NCBI GenBank assembly: GCA_024276305.1
Contig: JAJRXK010000094.1
Coordinates: 1-56,652, forward strand
Reading direction: 5' to 3'
DNA from: Candidatus Krumholzibacteriota bacterium
GTDB taxonomy: Bacteria; Krumholzibacteriota; Krumholzibacteriia; JAJRXK01
DNA length: 56,652 bases
In this document: positions 8,332-16,662 of the stretch, piece after piece
Position numbering within the stretch: position 1 is the first letter of the stretch
Layout: each line of letters opens with the position of its first letter
Notes under the pieces: generated by a model
Told to the model about the DNA's origin: nothing
What the model saw: the letters and a program-made list of their open reading frames with translations, nothing else
Database searches by the model: none
Position numbers and translations under genes: made by a program

Positions 8332-9478
8332 GGGCCCCCGGGGGGGGAGTCGAGGGGGCCACGACGCGGGCGGCGGGAAAGCTCTCGACGAATTGGGGCA
8401 CGACCTGCGAGGGCAGGACCACGGCGTGCTCGCCCCTCGGCAACCAGCTCCGCCGGTACTGAGGGTTGAGTTCCTTGAGCTGCCGGTAGGCGACGCCGGT
8501 CGACTGACAGATCTCCCTCAGGTCCAGACGCGCGGACTTCACTCTCACCGAGAGAGTATCGGTCGCGACCCGAGCCCACCCATCCTCGGGAACATGAAGG
8601 CCATAGCGGTCGGCGTGGCCCAGCAGCTCTTTGAGAACTACGGCGCGGAACCAATAGGCCTCGGTCTCGCTCGGCAAGACCATGTCGTAGAAATTCGAGG
8701 TTCCCTGTTCTTCGACGCTCTCCCGCACCCTGCGCTCTCCGGCATTGAATCCCGAGAGCACCAGCGGCCAACTCCCGAATTCCGCGTACATCTCCGAGAG
8801 ATAGGCAATCGCGGCGTCGGTACTGCTCTCGAGGTTGCGTCGGTCGTCGAGCCAAGAATTGCGCTGCAGACCGTAGCGCTCTCCGGTGGCCCGAATGAAC
8901 TGCCAATAGCCCACCGCGCCGGCCGGCGAATACGCCCGGCTGCGCAAACCACTCTCGACCACGACCACATACTTGAGATCGTCGGGGAGTCCGGCCTGGG
9001 CGAGCTTCGCTTCCACCACCGGAAACACTTCACGACTGCGCCGCAACCAGCTGATGAGCCAGTGGCGATTCACCAGATACCGAGTCCACTCGTCTTCGAC
9101 CCGGACGTGGACCTGGGGATCCTCCAGTGGAACGACCTCGCCGGCGAATTCGAGTCGTCGAGGAATGGGCCACCGCTCGAGGAGATCGAAGTGCGCCGTC
9201 GCCACGGACCGCACTTCGCCGATCTCACGGCGAAGGGAATCCATGGACGTCGCCAGGCTTCGGACCTGTTCCACGAGACGAGCGTTCTCCGATTCGAGCT
9301 GCTGGACCCGCGACTCGGTGGGAGCGGGAACAGCGGAGAAGGAGGAGCGTCCGATCCCGGTGGGAATGGCGGCCAGCACCAAGAGGAGCAGGACCCACGG
9401 GAGCAGGTGACGGGCAAGCGAAGTCGCGGTCGAAGCCAAGAGAACCTCAGAGCTCGGGGATAGGGCTACGCTCTCCAT
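8300..9478 (-). CDS. membrane-bound lytic murein transglycosylase, MltD-like
   Basis: A 392-aa protein with an N-terminal membrane anchor (HLLPWVLLLLVLAAIP, about residues 24-39), then a coiled coil at about 52-95 (VQQLESENARLVEQVRSL). A GH23/SLT domain follows with catalytic Glu175 in VVVVESGLRSRAYSPAGAVG, then YWQF and the VLSGFNAGERRV motif. The C-terminus has a LysM-like stretch (LDLREICQSTGVAYRQLKEL) that would bind peptidoglycan. It should cleave murein glycan strands to 1,6-anhydro products in the periplasm. ATG at 9478 is the start that places the anchor at the N-terminus; the frame continues far upstream, but that part is antisense to lemA. Confidence 0.88.
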   Translation of the reverse strand: MESVALSPSSEVLLASTATSLARHLLPWVLLLLVLAAIPTGIGRSSFSAVPAPTESRVQQLESENARLVEQVRSLATSMDSLRREIGEVRSVATAHFDLLERWPIPRRLEFAGEVVPLEDPQVHVRVEDEWTRYLVNRHWLISWLRRSREVFPVVEAKLAQAGLPDDLKYVVVVESGLRSRAYSPAGAVGYWQFIRATGERYGLQRNSWLDDRRNLESSTDAAIAYLSEMYAEFGSWPLVLSGFNAGERRVRESVEEQGTSNFYDMVLPSETEAYWFRAVVLKELLGHADRYGLHVPEDGWARVATDTLSVRVKSARLDLREICQSTGVAYRQLKELNPQYRRSWLPRGEHAVVLPSQVVPQFVESFPAARVVAPSTPPPGALRASPTSPRP

Positions 9479-9754
9479 GAGTATACGGCAGGTGGGGGGG
9501 CGAAAGGGCGGAAGGTCGGGCAAAGTCTGCGTGAACTCGAGAAGCGCTTCGCCCGTATGAGCAACCATGCGAAAGCACGAGTCGGAGCCTTCCCTTCCCC
9601 GGAGCGGAAGAGATCTGCGAAGTCGAGCTTGCGCAATGGCCGCGATGGTCGCAGCCTGTCCTCGACCTTCGCATTCTGTCCGAGCGCCGCGCGCGCTCCC
9701 CCACTCGCGGTGACGGTGACGAGCCCCACCCCACTGCCGTTCTCGGAGGAATCC

Positions 9755-10348
9755 ATGGCAAAGATCATTGGAATCGTCTTGGTCGTCGTGCTGCTGCTGG
9801 CCGGGTTCAGCGGCTGCAACAGCTACAACTCTCTCGTCTCCATGCAGGAGGATGTCGAAGCATCCTGGGCTCAGGTCGAAAACGTGTACCAGCGTCGTGC
9901 CGATCTGATTCCGAATCTGGTGAATACGGTCAAGGGAGCGGCCAACTTCGAACAGGAGACCCTCACCGCGGTCATCGAGGCGCGAGCCAAGGCCACCTCG
10001 ATCTCGGCCCAGATCAGTCCCGAGACCCTCAACGACCCCCAGGCTCTCCAGCGTTTCCAAAAGGTGCAGGGCGAACTCAGTGGCGCATTGTCGAGGCTGA
10101 TGGTCACCGTGGAGCGCTATCCGGAACTGAAGGCGAATCAGAGTTTTCTCGCCCTCCAAAGTCAACTCGAAGGCACCGAGAACCGCATCGCGGTGGAGCG
10201 CCGGAAGTTCAACGAAGTGGCTCGCCGCTACAACGCCCGCATCCGTAAGTTCCCCACGAATCTCGTGGCCTCCTTCGGTGGCTTCGAACGCAAGGCTTAC
10301 TTCGAGGCGAGCGAGGGAGCGGACCAGGTCCCGACGGTGGAGTTCTGA
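9755..10348 (+). CDS. lemA: LemA family protein
   Basis: A 197-aa LemA-family protein. MAKIIGIVLVVVLLLAGFSG is the membrane segment, then CNSYNSLVSMQEDVEASWAQ and VENVYQRRADLIPNLVNTVK, the family hallmark, followed by the typical QFPxNLVAxxFGF-like end (here RKFPTNLVASFGGFERKAYF). The signal ends at a cysteine, so it could be lipidated. The start at 9755 follows CGGAGGA. It sits 2 bases upstream of a TPM-domain gene and forms the common lemA-TPM-TPM operon. LemA proteins act in the envelope with these partners, but no biochemical activity is established. Confidence 0.92.
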   Translation: MAKIIGIVLVVVLLLAGFSGCNSYNSLVSMQEDVEASWAQVENVYQRRADLIPNLVNTVKGAANFEQETLTAVIEARAKATSISAQISPETLNDPQALQRFQKVQGELSGALSRLMVTVERYPELKANQSFLALQSQLEGTENRIAVERRKFNEVARRYNARIRKFPTNLVASFGGFERKAYFEASEGADQVPTVEF

Positions 10349-10350
10349 GC

Positions 10351-11121
10351 ATGAGTCCCACCCGCCAGACCATGCGCGCCCTGGGTCTCGGTCTCTTGGT
10401 GCTGCTGAGTGCGACCGCCGCCGGGGCCAAGGAACTCCCTCCGCGGCCCTCACAATTCGTCTATGACGAGGCGGATTGGCTCAGTCCGGCCCAAGAGCGA
10501 CAACTCTCCCGAGCCCTGGCCCAATTCGAACGCGAGACCTCCAATCAGATCGTCCTGGCGGTGATGAACTCCCTGGAGGACGAAGACCTCGCCGACTTCA
10601 GCCAACGTCTGGCCGAGCACTGGGGCATCGGCCAGGGCGACCGCGACAACGGCATTCTCCTCGCGGTCTACGCCCAGGAACGGCTCATCGACATCGAGGT
10701 GGGATATGGCCTCGAAGCGGTCGTCACCGACGCCATCGCCTCCCAGATCCGGACCCAGATTCTGGTTCCTCGGCTGAGAGCCGGAGAACGGGCCCGGGGG
10801 CTGCAAGAGGCCACCGCGGCCCTGATGGCCGCCAGCCGGGGAGAATTCGAGGGAAGCGGTCGCACTCGCGCCGATGGGAGTCGGGGCAAGGGAGGCCGCG
10901 GCTTCCCGCTGTGGTTGATCTGGATCGTCCTGGCCCTCCTCTTCGGTGGAGGAGGGCGGCGCGGACGCAGGTCCTGGGTCGGCCCGGTGCTCTACGGGGC
11001 CATGCTCGGAAGCGCCGGCGGAAGACGCGGAGGCGGATTCGGCGGCGGAGGATTCGGGGGCGGAGGGTTCAGCGGGGGTGGCGGTAGCTTCGGTGGCGGT
11101 GGCGCCCGGGGAGGTTGGTGA
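10351..11121 (+). CDS. TPM domain protein with glycine-rich tail
   Basis: A 256-aa TPM (TLP18.3/Psb32/MOLO-1) protein. A signal peptide at residues 1-26 ends GAKE. The TPM domain at about 35-165 contains FVYDEADWLSP, SNQIVLAVMNSLEDEDLADF, WGIGQGDRDNGILLAV and EVGYGLEAVVTD. One membrane segment follows at about 187-200 (FPLWLIWIVLALLFGG). The C-terminus is a low-complexity tail of GGGGF units ending GGW, typical of the YgcG-like subgroup. It lies 2 bases after lemA and 1 base before a second TPM gene, so the three are one operon. The molecular role is unknown. Confidence 0.9.
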   Translation: MSPTRQTMRALGLGLLVLLSATAAGAKELPPRPSQFVYDEADWLSPAQERQLSRALAQFERETSNQIVLAVMNSLEDEDLADFSQRLAEHWGIGQGDRDNGILLAVYAQERLIDIEVGYGLEAVVTDAIASQIRTQILVPRLRAGERARGLQEATAALMAASRGEFEGSGRTRADGSRGKGGRGFPLWLIWIVLALLFGGGGRRGRRSWVGPVLYGAMLGSAGGRRGGGFGGGGFGGGGFSGGGGSFGGGGARGGW

Positions 11122-11122
11122 G

Positions 11123-11596
11123 ATGACCAGTCCACGACGCAGACGACCCAAGGCATTCTTCGATGCTGAAGAGGAGAAGCGCATCGTCGCAGCCATCGGG
11201 TCCGCAGAAAAGCGCACCAGTGGCGAGATACGGGTGCACCTCGAGCACCGCTGTCCCGGAGGGGATCCCTACGAACGTGGGCGCAAGGTCTTCGAAGATC
11301 TGGGCATGACCGCCACCGCTGCCCGCAACGGAGTGCTGATCTACCTTGCCACCGGTGACGGGCTCTTCAGCGTTCTGGGCGACCTCGGGATCCACGAACG
11401 CGTCCCCGAAAACTTCTGGGACGATGTCGTGGAGCTCATGTCCCGACACTTCGCCCAGGACCGCTTTGCGGAAGGAATGTGCGAGGGCATCGCCGCCATC
11501 GGGGAGAAACTGAGCGAGTTCTTTCCCTATGCTGGAGAAGCGGACCTCAACGAACTCTCCGATGAACTCAGCATCGAGGAGGGGGACGCATCCTAG
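11123..11596 (+). CDS. second TPM domain protein, cytoplasmic-facing type
   Basis: A 157-aa TPM-domain protein without signal peptide. It starts with a basic stretch (MTSPRRRRPKAFFDAEEEKR) and continues with TSGEIRVHLEHRCPGGDPYE, ATAARNGVLIYLATGDGLFS and GDLGIHERVPENFWDDVVEL, then HFAQDRFAEGMCEGIAAIGE. This is the common second TPM paralogue found next to lemA and the Gly-rich TPM gene. ATG at 11123 lies one base after the previous stop and is preceded by GGAGG inside the previous gene. The gene ends in TAG and converges on the ABC permease gene with only 16 bases between. Confidence 0.85.
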   Translation: MTSPRRRRPKAFFDAEEEKRIVAAIGSAEKRTSGEIRVHLEHRCPGGDPYERGRKVFEDLGMTATAARNGVLIYLATGDGLFSVLGDLGIHERVPENFWDDVVELMSRHFAQDRFAEGMCEGIAAIGEKLSEFFPYAGEADLNELSDELSIEEGDAS

Positions 11597-11612
11597 CGTC
11601 CCCCGCGGCCCG

Positions 11613-12902
11613 CTACTCGGGGCTGCGCAGCAAGGCGATCATCTCCCGCCACGAGGGAGCCTTGCCGAAGTGCAGGATGCTCAGGCGAAAGAGTTTTCCG
11701 GTGAAACGGAAGGCCACCACGGTGGTGATCGCCATCAGCGCGATACTCAGCCCGATCTGCCACATCGGAGGCTTGCTCACCACCACCCGAATGAACATCA
11801 GGATCGGAGTGAAGAGCGGGACCAGGCTCAGACCGGTGCTCAACCGTCCGTCGGGATTCTGCAATGCCACCTGCAGGAGCAACATGGGCAGAACGATCAT
11901 GATGGTGATGAAACCCTGGAATTGCTGCGCGTCCTGAGTCGATGAACACACTGCTCCGACTCCGGCGTAGAGGAGACTGTAGAGCAGGTAACCGAAGACG
12001 AAGAACACCCCGAAGTAGAACCACAAGTCGAGGCTGATCACACTGAGGTTCACTTCGATGCCCTGGATGCTTCCGCCCACTTGGGAAAAGACCGCCGCAA
12101 AGGTGGTCCAAATGCCGAACTGAGTGAAGCCCACGAGACCCTGACCCAGGATCTTGCCCGCCATGAGCTGCGTCGGGGTCACACTCGCGAGCATGACCTC
12201 GACCACTCGACTGGACTTGTCTTCGATCACCGCCTGCATGGTGAACTGGCCATAGAAGATCATCATGAAGTAGAGCATCATGATGAGCGTCATCCCCGCC
12301 AGCATTCTTCCTTTCAGGGTCGAACCGTCGTCGCCATCGTCGAGGGAACGCAGGTCGAGGTCCGCTCCTTCGAGAATGCTGGCCAGATCCTGGGCGTCCA
12401 CGCCAGCCGACCGCATCCGTGCCTGTTGCACCACCTGATCGAGAACCTTTGCGAGCACCTCGACCCCGATGACTCCACTCACCTTCTCGCCGTAGTAGAC
12501 GGCCTTCCCGCTGTCGAGGAAGTCCTCGCCCAGAATGACATAGCCGTCGAGTTCCTGGGACCGGACCCGCACGTTGAGCGAGTCGCGCAGGACCGTGAGA
12601 TCCCCCCCATATCGGCCGGGATCGACTCGGACCACCGTGAGGGGCAGGCGATCACCGCCTGCTTCGCTCTGTTGGGCCATGCCGTCGACCATCTCCTCGA
12701 TGGCCAGGATCACCCCGGAGTCCGAGGAAGGGTCCACAACCGCGACGTTCTGATGCCCCACTCCCGTGCGCTCGGCGAGAAGCGATGGACCGAACATGAG
12801 CAGGGCGATTCCGACCGGACCCAGAAGGGTGCCCAAGACGAAGGATCGGGTGCGAACGCGCCCGAGATACTCCTTCTGGATGATGAGTCCCAGCTTGTTC
12901 AT
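11613..12902 (-). CDS. ABC-2 type transporter permease (NatB-like)
   Basis: A 429-aa integral membrane subunit. The N-terminal segment MNKLGLIIQKEYLGRVRTRS followed by a membrane helix (FVLGTLLGPVGIALLMFGPS) is typical of NatB/ABC-2 exporters. A large extracytoplasmic domain of about 150 residues follows, then at least five membrane segments in the C-terminal half, including LIMMLYFMMIFYGQFTMQAV and ITIMIVLPMLLLQVALQNPD. The motif RVVEVMLASVTPTQLMAGKI is characteristic. It overlaps the ATPase gene by 4 bases, so the two are translationally coupled. The substrate cannot be inferred; NatAB of Bacillus exports sodium, but the family is broad. Confidence 0.88.
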   Translation of the reverse strand: MNKLGLIIQKEYLGRVRTRSFVLGTLLGPVGIALLMFGPSLLAERTGVGHQNVAVVDPSSDSGVILAIEEMVDGMAQQSEAGGDRLPLTVVRVDPGRYGGDLTVLRDSLNVRVRSQELDGYVILGEDFLDSGKAVYYGEKVSGVIGVEVLAKVLDQVVQQARMRSAGVDAQDLASILEGADLDLRSLDDGDDGSTLKGRMLAGMTLIMMLYFMMIFYGQFTMQAVIEDKSSRVVEVMLASVTPTQLMAGKILGQGLVGFTQFGIWTTFAAVFSQVGGSIQGIEVNLSVISLDLWFYFGVFFVFGYLLYSLLYAGVGAVCSSTQDAQQFQGFITIMIVLPMLLLQVALQNPDGRLSTGLSLVPLFTPILMFIRVVVSKPPMWQIGLSIALMAITTVVAFRFTGKLFRLSILHFGKAPSWREMIALLRSPE

Positions 12903-13849
12903 GCGACTGCGCCTCCTGCAACCCTGAGTTCGTGGGGCTCCACTTTGTCTCCGCAGGCCGCGACCTCACGGAGAAAGATCTCCGTCAGCGGCGGACGAAC
13001 CGCAGAGAAGTGATCGATCCGTCCACGATCGAGGAGATCCCTCAAGACGGCCTGACGATCCATTCCTTCTGCCAATCGCAAGCGAAAGAGCCCGTCGCGA
13101 TCGGTGACTTCGTCGATCCCCACCACCTGACGCAACTCTTCGGCCGAGGCGCTCCCCCGGAATTCGACCGTCTCCACAGGGTATTCATCACGAATACTGC
13201 TGAGATCTCCATCGAGGAGCTTCCGACCCCGATGGATGAGAAAGATGCGATCGCAGATCTTCTCGGCCTGTTCGAGCACATGGGTCGAGAAGAGCACCGT
13301 TCTCCCCTTCTCCTTCTGTTCGGTGATGATATCCGTCAGCAATCGCACATTGATGGGATCGAGCCCGCTGAAGGGTTCGTCGAGGATGATCAGCTCGGGC
13401 TCGGGCAAGATCGCCGCCACGAACTGAGCCTTCTGCTGCATGCCCTTGCTGAGCTCATCCACCTTGGCTTCGGCCCGATCGCTGAGGTCGAATCGTTCGA
13501 GCCAGAGCCGGGCTTTGTCGCGCGCAGTCTTCGCATTCATGCCCTTGAGCCGGGCCAGATAGACGATGTGGTCGAGAAGCGGCATCTTCTTGTAGAGACC
13601 TCGCTCCTCGGGCAAATAGGCGATGCGATCGAGACTGGCCCGAGTCCGAGGAGCACCGTCGAATTCGATGCGACCACCGTCGGGGTCGTAGATCCCCATG
13701 ATGGTCCGAATGATCGTGCTCTTGCCCGCGCCATTGGGCCCGAGCACGCCATAGATGCACCCGCGGGGGATGGTGAGATCGACCCCGTCGACAGCGACGA
13801 AGTCACCGTAGGTCTTGCGCAGTCCACAGACCTTCAACAATGCACTCAT
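12899..13849 (-). CDS. ABC transporter ATP-binding protein (NatA-like)
   Basis: A 316-aa ATPase subunit. Walker A is GPNGAGKST, the Q-loop region is YLPEERGLY, the signature is LSKGMQQKAQF, Walker B is LIILDEPFSG and the switch His is in LFSTHVLEQ. The C-terminal extension of about 90 residues (the DUF4162-like region of NatA/DrrA ATPases) contains EYPVETVEFRG. The start at 13849 follows GGAGGAAGC; a longer frame upstream is ignored. It forms a two-gene exporter operon with the permease. The 130 bases between it and alaS show no strong promoter. Confidence 0.93.
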   Translation of the reverse strand: MSALLKVCGLRKTYGDFVAVDGVDLTIPRGCIYGVLGPNGAGKSTIIRTIMGIYDPDGGRIEFDGAPRTRASLDRIAYLPEERGLYKKMPLLDHIVYLARLKGMNAKTARDKARLWLERFDLSDRAEAKVDELSKGMQQKAQFVAAILPEPELIILDEPFSGLDPINVRLLTDIITEQKEKGRTVLFSTHVLEQAEKICDRIFLIHRGRKLLDGDLSSIRDEYPVETVEFRGSASAEELRQVVGIDEVTDRDGLFRLRLAEGMDRQAVLRDLLDRGRIDHFSAVRPPLTEIFLREVAACGDKVEPHELRVAGGAVA

Positions 13850-13980
13850 GCTTCCTCCGAGGCGAGTTCGCGGGGGCGGACCATTGCCGTCCACCGCCTA
13901 CGTGCACTATTGGCCGATGAGTTGCCAAAATGTGGGCTCGAGACCCGGTCGACGAGTGCGGGATGCAGCCTGCGATGGCC

Positions 13981-16647
13981 TCAGACTTGGCCTTTCAGCC
14001 GATCTCGCACGAAGGATTCGGCCACTGCGACCGCTTCGTCGATCTTGGACGGATCCTTGGCTCCCGCTTGGGCCAGATGCGGTCGACCTCCCCCGCTGCC
14101 GCCGGCCACCTTCGCCACGGCTTTGACCAGATCACCGGCGCGGAGTCCGCGCTCGATGAGATCGTCGGTGACCACCGCCAGAAAGGCAACCTTTCCGTCG
14201 ACCTCGGTCCCGAGCACTGCCGCTCCGCTCCCGAGCTGCGCGCGCAACTGATCGCCCATGTCCATCATGCTCTGCCGATCGGCGACCTCGATCCGGGCGG
14301 CCACCAGTCGAAGTCCGCCCAGATCCGTGGCTTGGTCGAGGAGCTGGGTCACGAGATCTCCCGCTTGACTGCGGTGCAATTCGAGGACCTCCGCTCTCAG
14401 CTCCTTGACTTCGGTCTGCAGCTGGTCGATTCGAGAAGGCAGCTCTTCCGGACGAGTACTCAGTTTCTCCGAGAGATCTCGCAGCAGTGCGTGCTCGGCC
14501 TGAGCCAGCGCAACCGCCGCCTCGCCGGTGACGGCTTCCACCCTTCGGATTCCCGCTCCCACCGCGGCCTCGCCGGTGATCCGCAGCATTCCGATCTGAC
14601 CGGTGAAGTCGCAGTGCGTGCCGCCGCAGAATTCCGTCGAGACCCCGGCCACCTCGATCACCCGGACGCGATCCCCGTACTTCTCGCCGAACATGGCGAT
14701 GGCCCCCATCTCGCGGGCCCGGTCGAGGGGCAGATCCACATGTTTGGTCACCGGATGGTTGGCCAGAACATGAGCGTTGACCTCGGCCTCGAGGGCAGCC
14801 AAACCCTCGCGACCGAGCGCGCCATCGTGATGGAAGTCGAAACGGAGCTTGTCGGGACCCACCAACGACCCCGCCTGCTGGGCATGGTCGCCGAGTTGGT
14901 GACGGAGGGCGGAGTGGAGCAAATGGGTCGCGGTGTGGTTGCGAAGTATCGCATTGCGGATCTCGGCATCGACCCTCGCCTCCACCCTCGTACCCACCGA
15001 CGATTCTCCCCCGAAGGATCCGTCGGCCACCCGTACCCGGCAAACGGGCCCGCCATGGCCTTTCTGAGTATCGAGCACCTCGAGGCGAAAGTCGTCGGAT
15101 GCGATCCAACCCCGATCCCCCACCTGCCCGCCGCTCTCCGCGTAGAAGGGAGAGGGATCGAGGACTACTTCGAATTCGTCCGAATCCACGGGGCGCACCC
15201 CGATGAGCTGCGCCGACGCTTCGAGCTGGTCATAGCCGACAAAGTCCACTGGGGCACGGTCGGCGCCGGGCTCTTCGCCGTCGGCCCAGATCCATTCGCC
15301 TCCTCGATCGGCCGTCGCGAAGCTCCCCGCAGCCCTGGCCCGGGAACGTTGCTCTTCCATGCACCGATCGAAGCCCTCCTGGTCGACCGCGAGCCCCCCC
15401 TCCTCGGCCATCACGCAGGTCAGATCCAGAGGAAAACCAAAGGTGTCGTGGAGTTGGAAGGCCTGCTCCCCGGTGATCCGCCGATCGCTGCGGGCCCGAG
15501 CCTGCTCCGCAAATTCGGAAAACCGATGGAGGCCTCGGTCGAGAGTCTCGTTGAAGCGCTCCTCCTCGGTGCGGAGAACCCGCTGGATGTGATCTCGAGC
15601 GTCCCGAAGTTCCGAGTAGTGCTCACCCATCTGCTCGATCACCACATCCGCGGCCCGGTAGAGGAACGCCTCTCGGAATCCGAGATTCCGGCCATGGCGC
15701 GCCGCTCGGCGGAGAATGCGACGCAGCACGTAGCCGCGGCCGTCGTTTCCGGGACGTCCCCCATCGGCCACCGCGAAGGCCAAAGCCCGGACATGGTCGG
15801 CGATGACCTGCATCGAGACCCGCTGCTCCGGATCCTCGGCATCGGCGCCGCTTTCGCGCCGCACCCATTCCAGGAGAGGAGCGAAGAGGTCGGTATCGTA
15901 ATTCGACGTGACGCCGGCCTTGAGGGCCACCAGACGCTCGAGTCCCATTCCGGTGTCGACGCTCTGCAGAGGGAGCGGACTCAGTTTGCCATCCTCGTCC
16001 CGATCGTAGTGGATGAAGACCAGGTTCCAGATCTCCAGAAAGCGATCGCTCTCGTTTTCGCCCAAGGGACGCTCATCCCCGCCGGCCACTTCGGGACCTT
16101 GATCGTAGTGGATCTCCGTGCATGGACCGCAGGGACCCGTGTCCCCCATGCTCCAGAAATTCTCCTCATCCCCTTCTTCCAGATTCCCCAAGCGATAGAT
16201 TCTCGACTCGGCCAATCCAATGGTCTCGTTCCAGATCCGATAGCTCTCGTCGTCGTCACGGTAGACGCTGACCAAGAGCTTCTCTTGGTCGAGCTCCATG
16301 ACCTCGGTCAGAAAGGTCCACGCCCATCGGATCGCTTCTTCCTTGCCGTAGTCGCCGAAGGACCAATTGCCGAGCATCTCGAAGAAGGTGTGGTGGCGAC
16401 CGTCCCGACCCACCGCCTCGAGATCGTTGTGCTTGCCGCTGACCCGCATGCACTTCTGCGCGTCGGCGGCCCGGGTGTAGGCGCGGCGCTCCTGTCCCAA
16501 GAGCAAATCCTTGAACTGATTCATCCCCGCATTGGTGAAGAGCAGGGTGGGGTCATCCTGGGGAATGAGAGCGGAGCTGGCCACGATCTCATGGTCGCGG
16601 GCACGAAAGAACTCGAGGAAGGCCTCGCGAATCTGGTGGCTGTTCAT
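13981..16647 (-). CDS. alaS: alanine--tRNA ligase
   Basis: An 888-aa class II alanyl-tRNA synthetase charging tRNA-Ala in the cytosol. It starts MNSHQIREAFLEFFRARDHE and has motif 2-like RVSGKHNDLEAVGRDGRHHT and FFEMLGNWSFGDYGKEEAI. The editing domain carries HTATHLLHSAL and CGGTHCDFTGQIG for zinc and mischarged tRNA. A coiled coil and a C-Ala domain end with GGSGGGRPHLAQAGAKDP. Length and domain order are normal. The gene begins 15 bases after the end of the split M16 protease gene. The very long open frame on the opposite strand is a shadow produced by codon bias. Confidence 0.97.
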   Translation of the reverse strand: MNSHQIREAFLEFFRARDHEIVASSALIPQDDPTLLFTNAGMNQFKDLLLGQERRAYTRAADAQKCMRVSGKHNDLEAVGRDGRHHTFFEMLGNWSFGDYGKEEAIRWAWTFLTEVMELDQEKLLVSVYRDDDESYRIWNETIGLAESRIYRLGNLEEGDEENFWSMGDTGPCGPCTEIHYDQGPEVAGGDERPLGENESDRFLEIWNLVFIHYDRDEDGKLSPLPLQSVDTGMGLERLVALKAGVTSNYDTDLFAPLLEWVRRESGADAEDPEQRVSMQVIADHVRALAFAVADGGRPGNDGRGYVLRRILRRAARHGRNLGFREAFLYRAADVVIEQMGEHYSELRDARDHIQRVLRTEEERFNETLDRGLHRFSEFAEQARARSDRRITGEQAFQLHDTFGFPLDLTCVMAEEGGLAVDQEGFDRCMEEQRSRARAAGSFATADRGGEWIWADGEEPGADRAPVDFVGYDQLEASAQLIGVRPVDSDEFEVVLDPSPFYAESGGQVGDRGWIASDDFRLEVLDTQKGHGGPVCRVRVADGSFGGESSVGTRVEARVDAEIRNAILRNHTATHLLHSALRHQLGDHAQQAGSLVGPDKLRFDFHHDGALGREGLAALEAEVNAHVLANHPVTKHVDLPLDRAREMGAIAMFGEKYGDRVRVIEVAGVSTEFCGGTHCDFTGQIGMLRITGEAAVGAGIRRVEAVTGEAAVALAQAEHALLRDLSEKLSTRPEELPSRIDQLQTEVKELRAEVLELHRSQAGDLVTQLLDQATDLGGLRLVAARIEVADRQSMMDMGDQLRAQLGSGAAVLGTEVDGKVAFLAVVTDDLIERGLRAGDLVKAVAKVAGGSGGGRPHLAQAGAKDPSKIDEAVAVAESFVRDRLKGQV

Positions 16648-16662
16648 GCTTACCTCAACGGC

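Noticed and set aside
9479-10453. Upstream extension of the transglycosylase frame
   Set aside because: The membrane anchor defines the start at 9478. The extension is antisense to lemA.
13900-13940. Sigma-54-like TGGCAACTCATCGGCC before the ABC exporter genes
   Set aside because: The GG-N10-GC spacing is right, but only about 7 of 12 positions match and the -12 element is CGGC. Such matches are frequent in GC-rich DNA, and no activator gene is adjacent.
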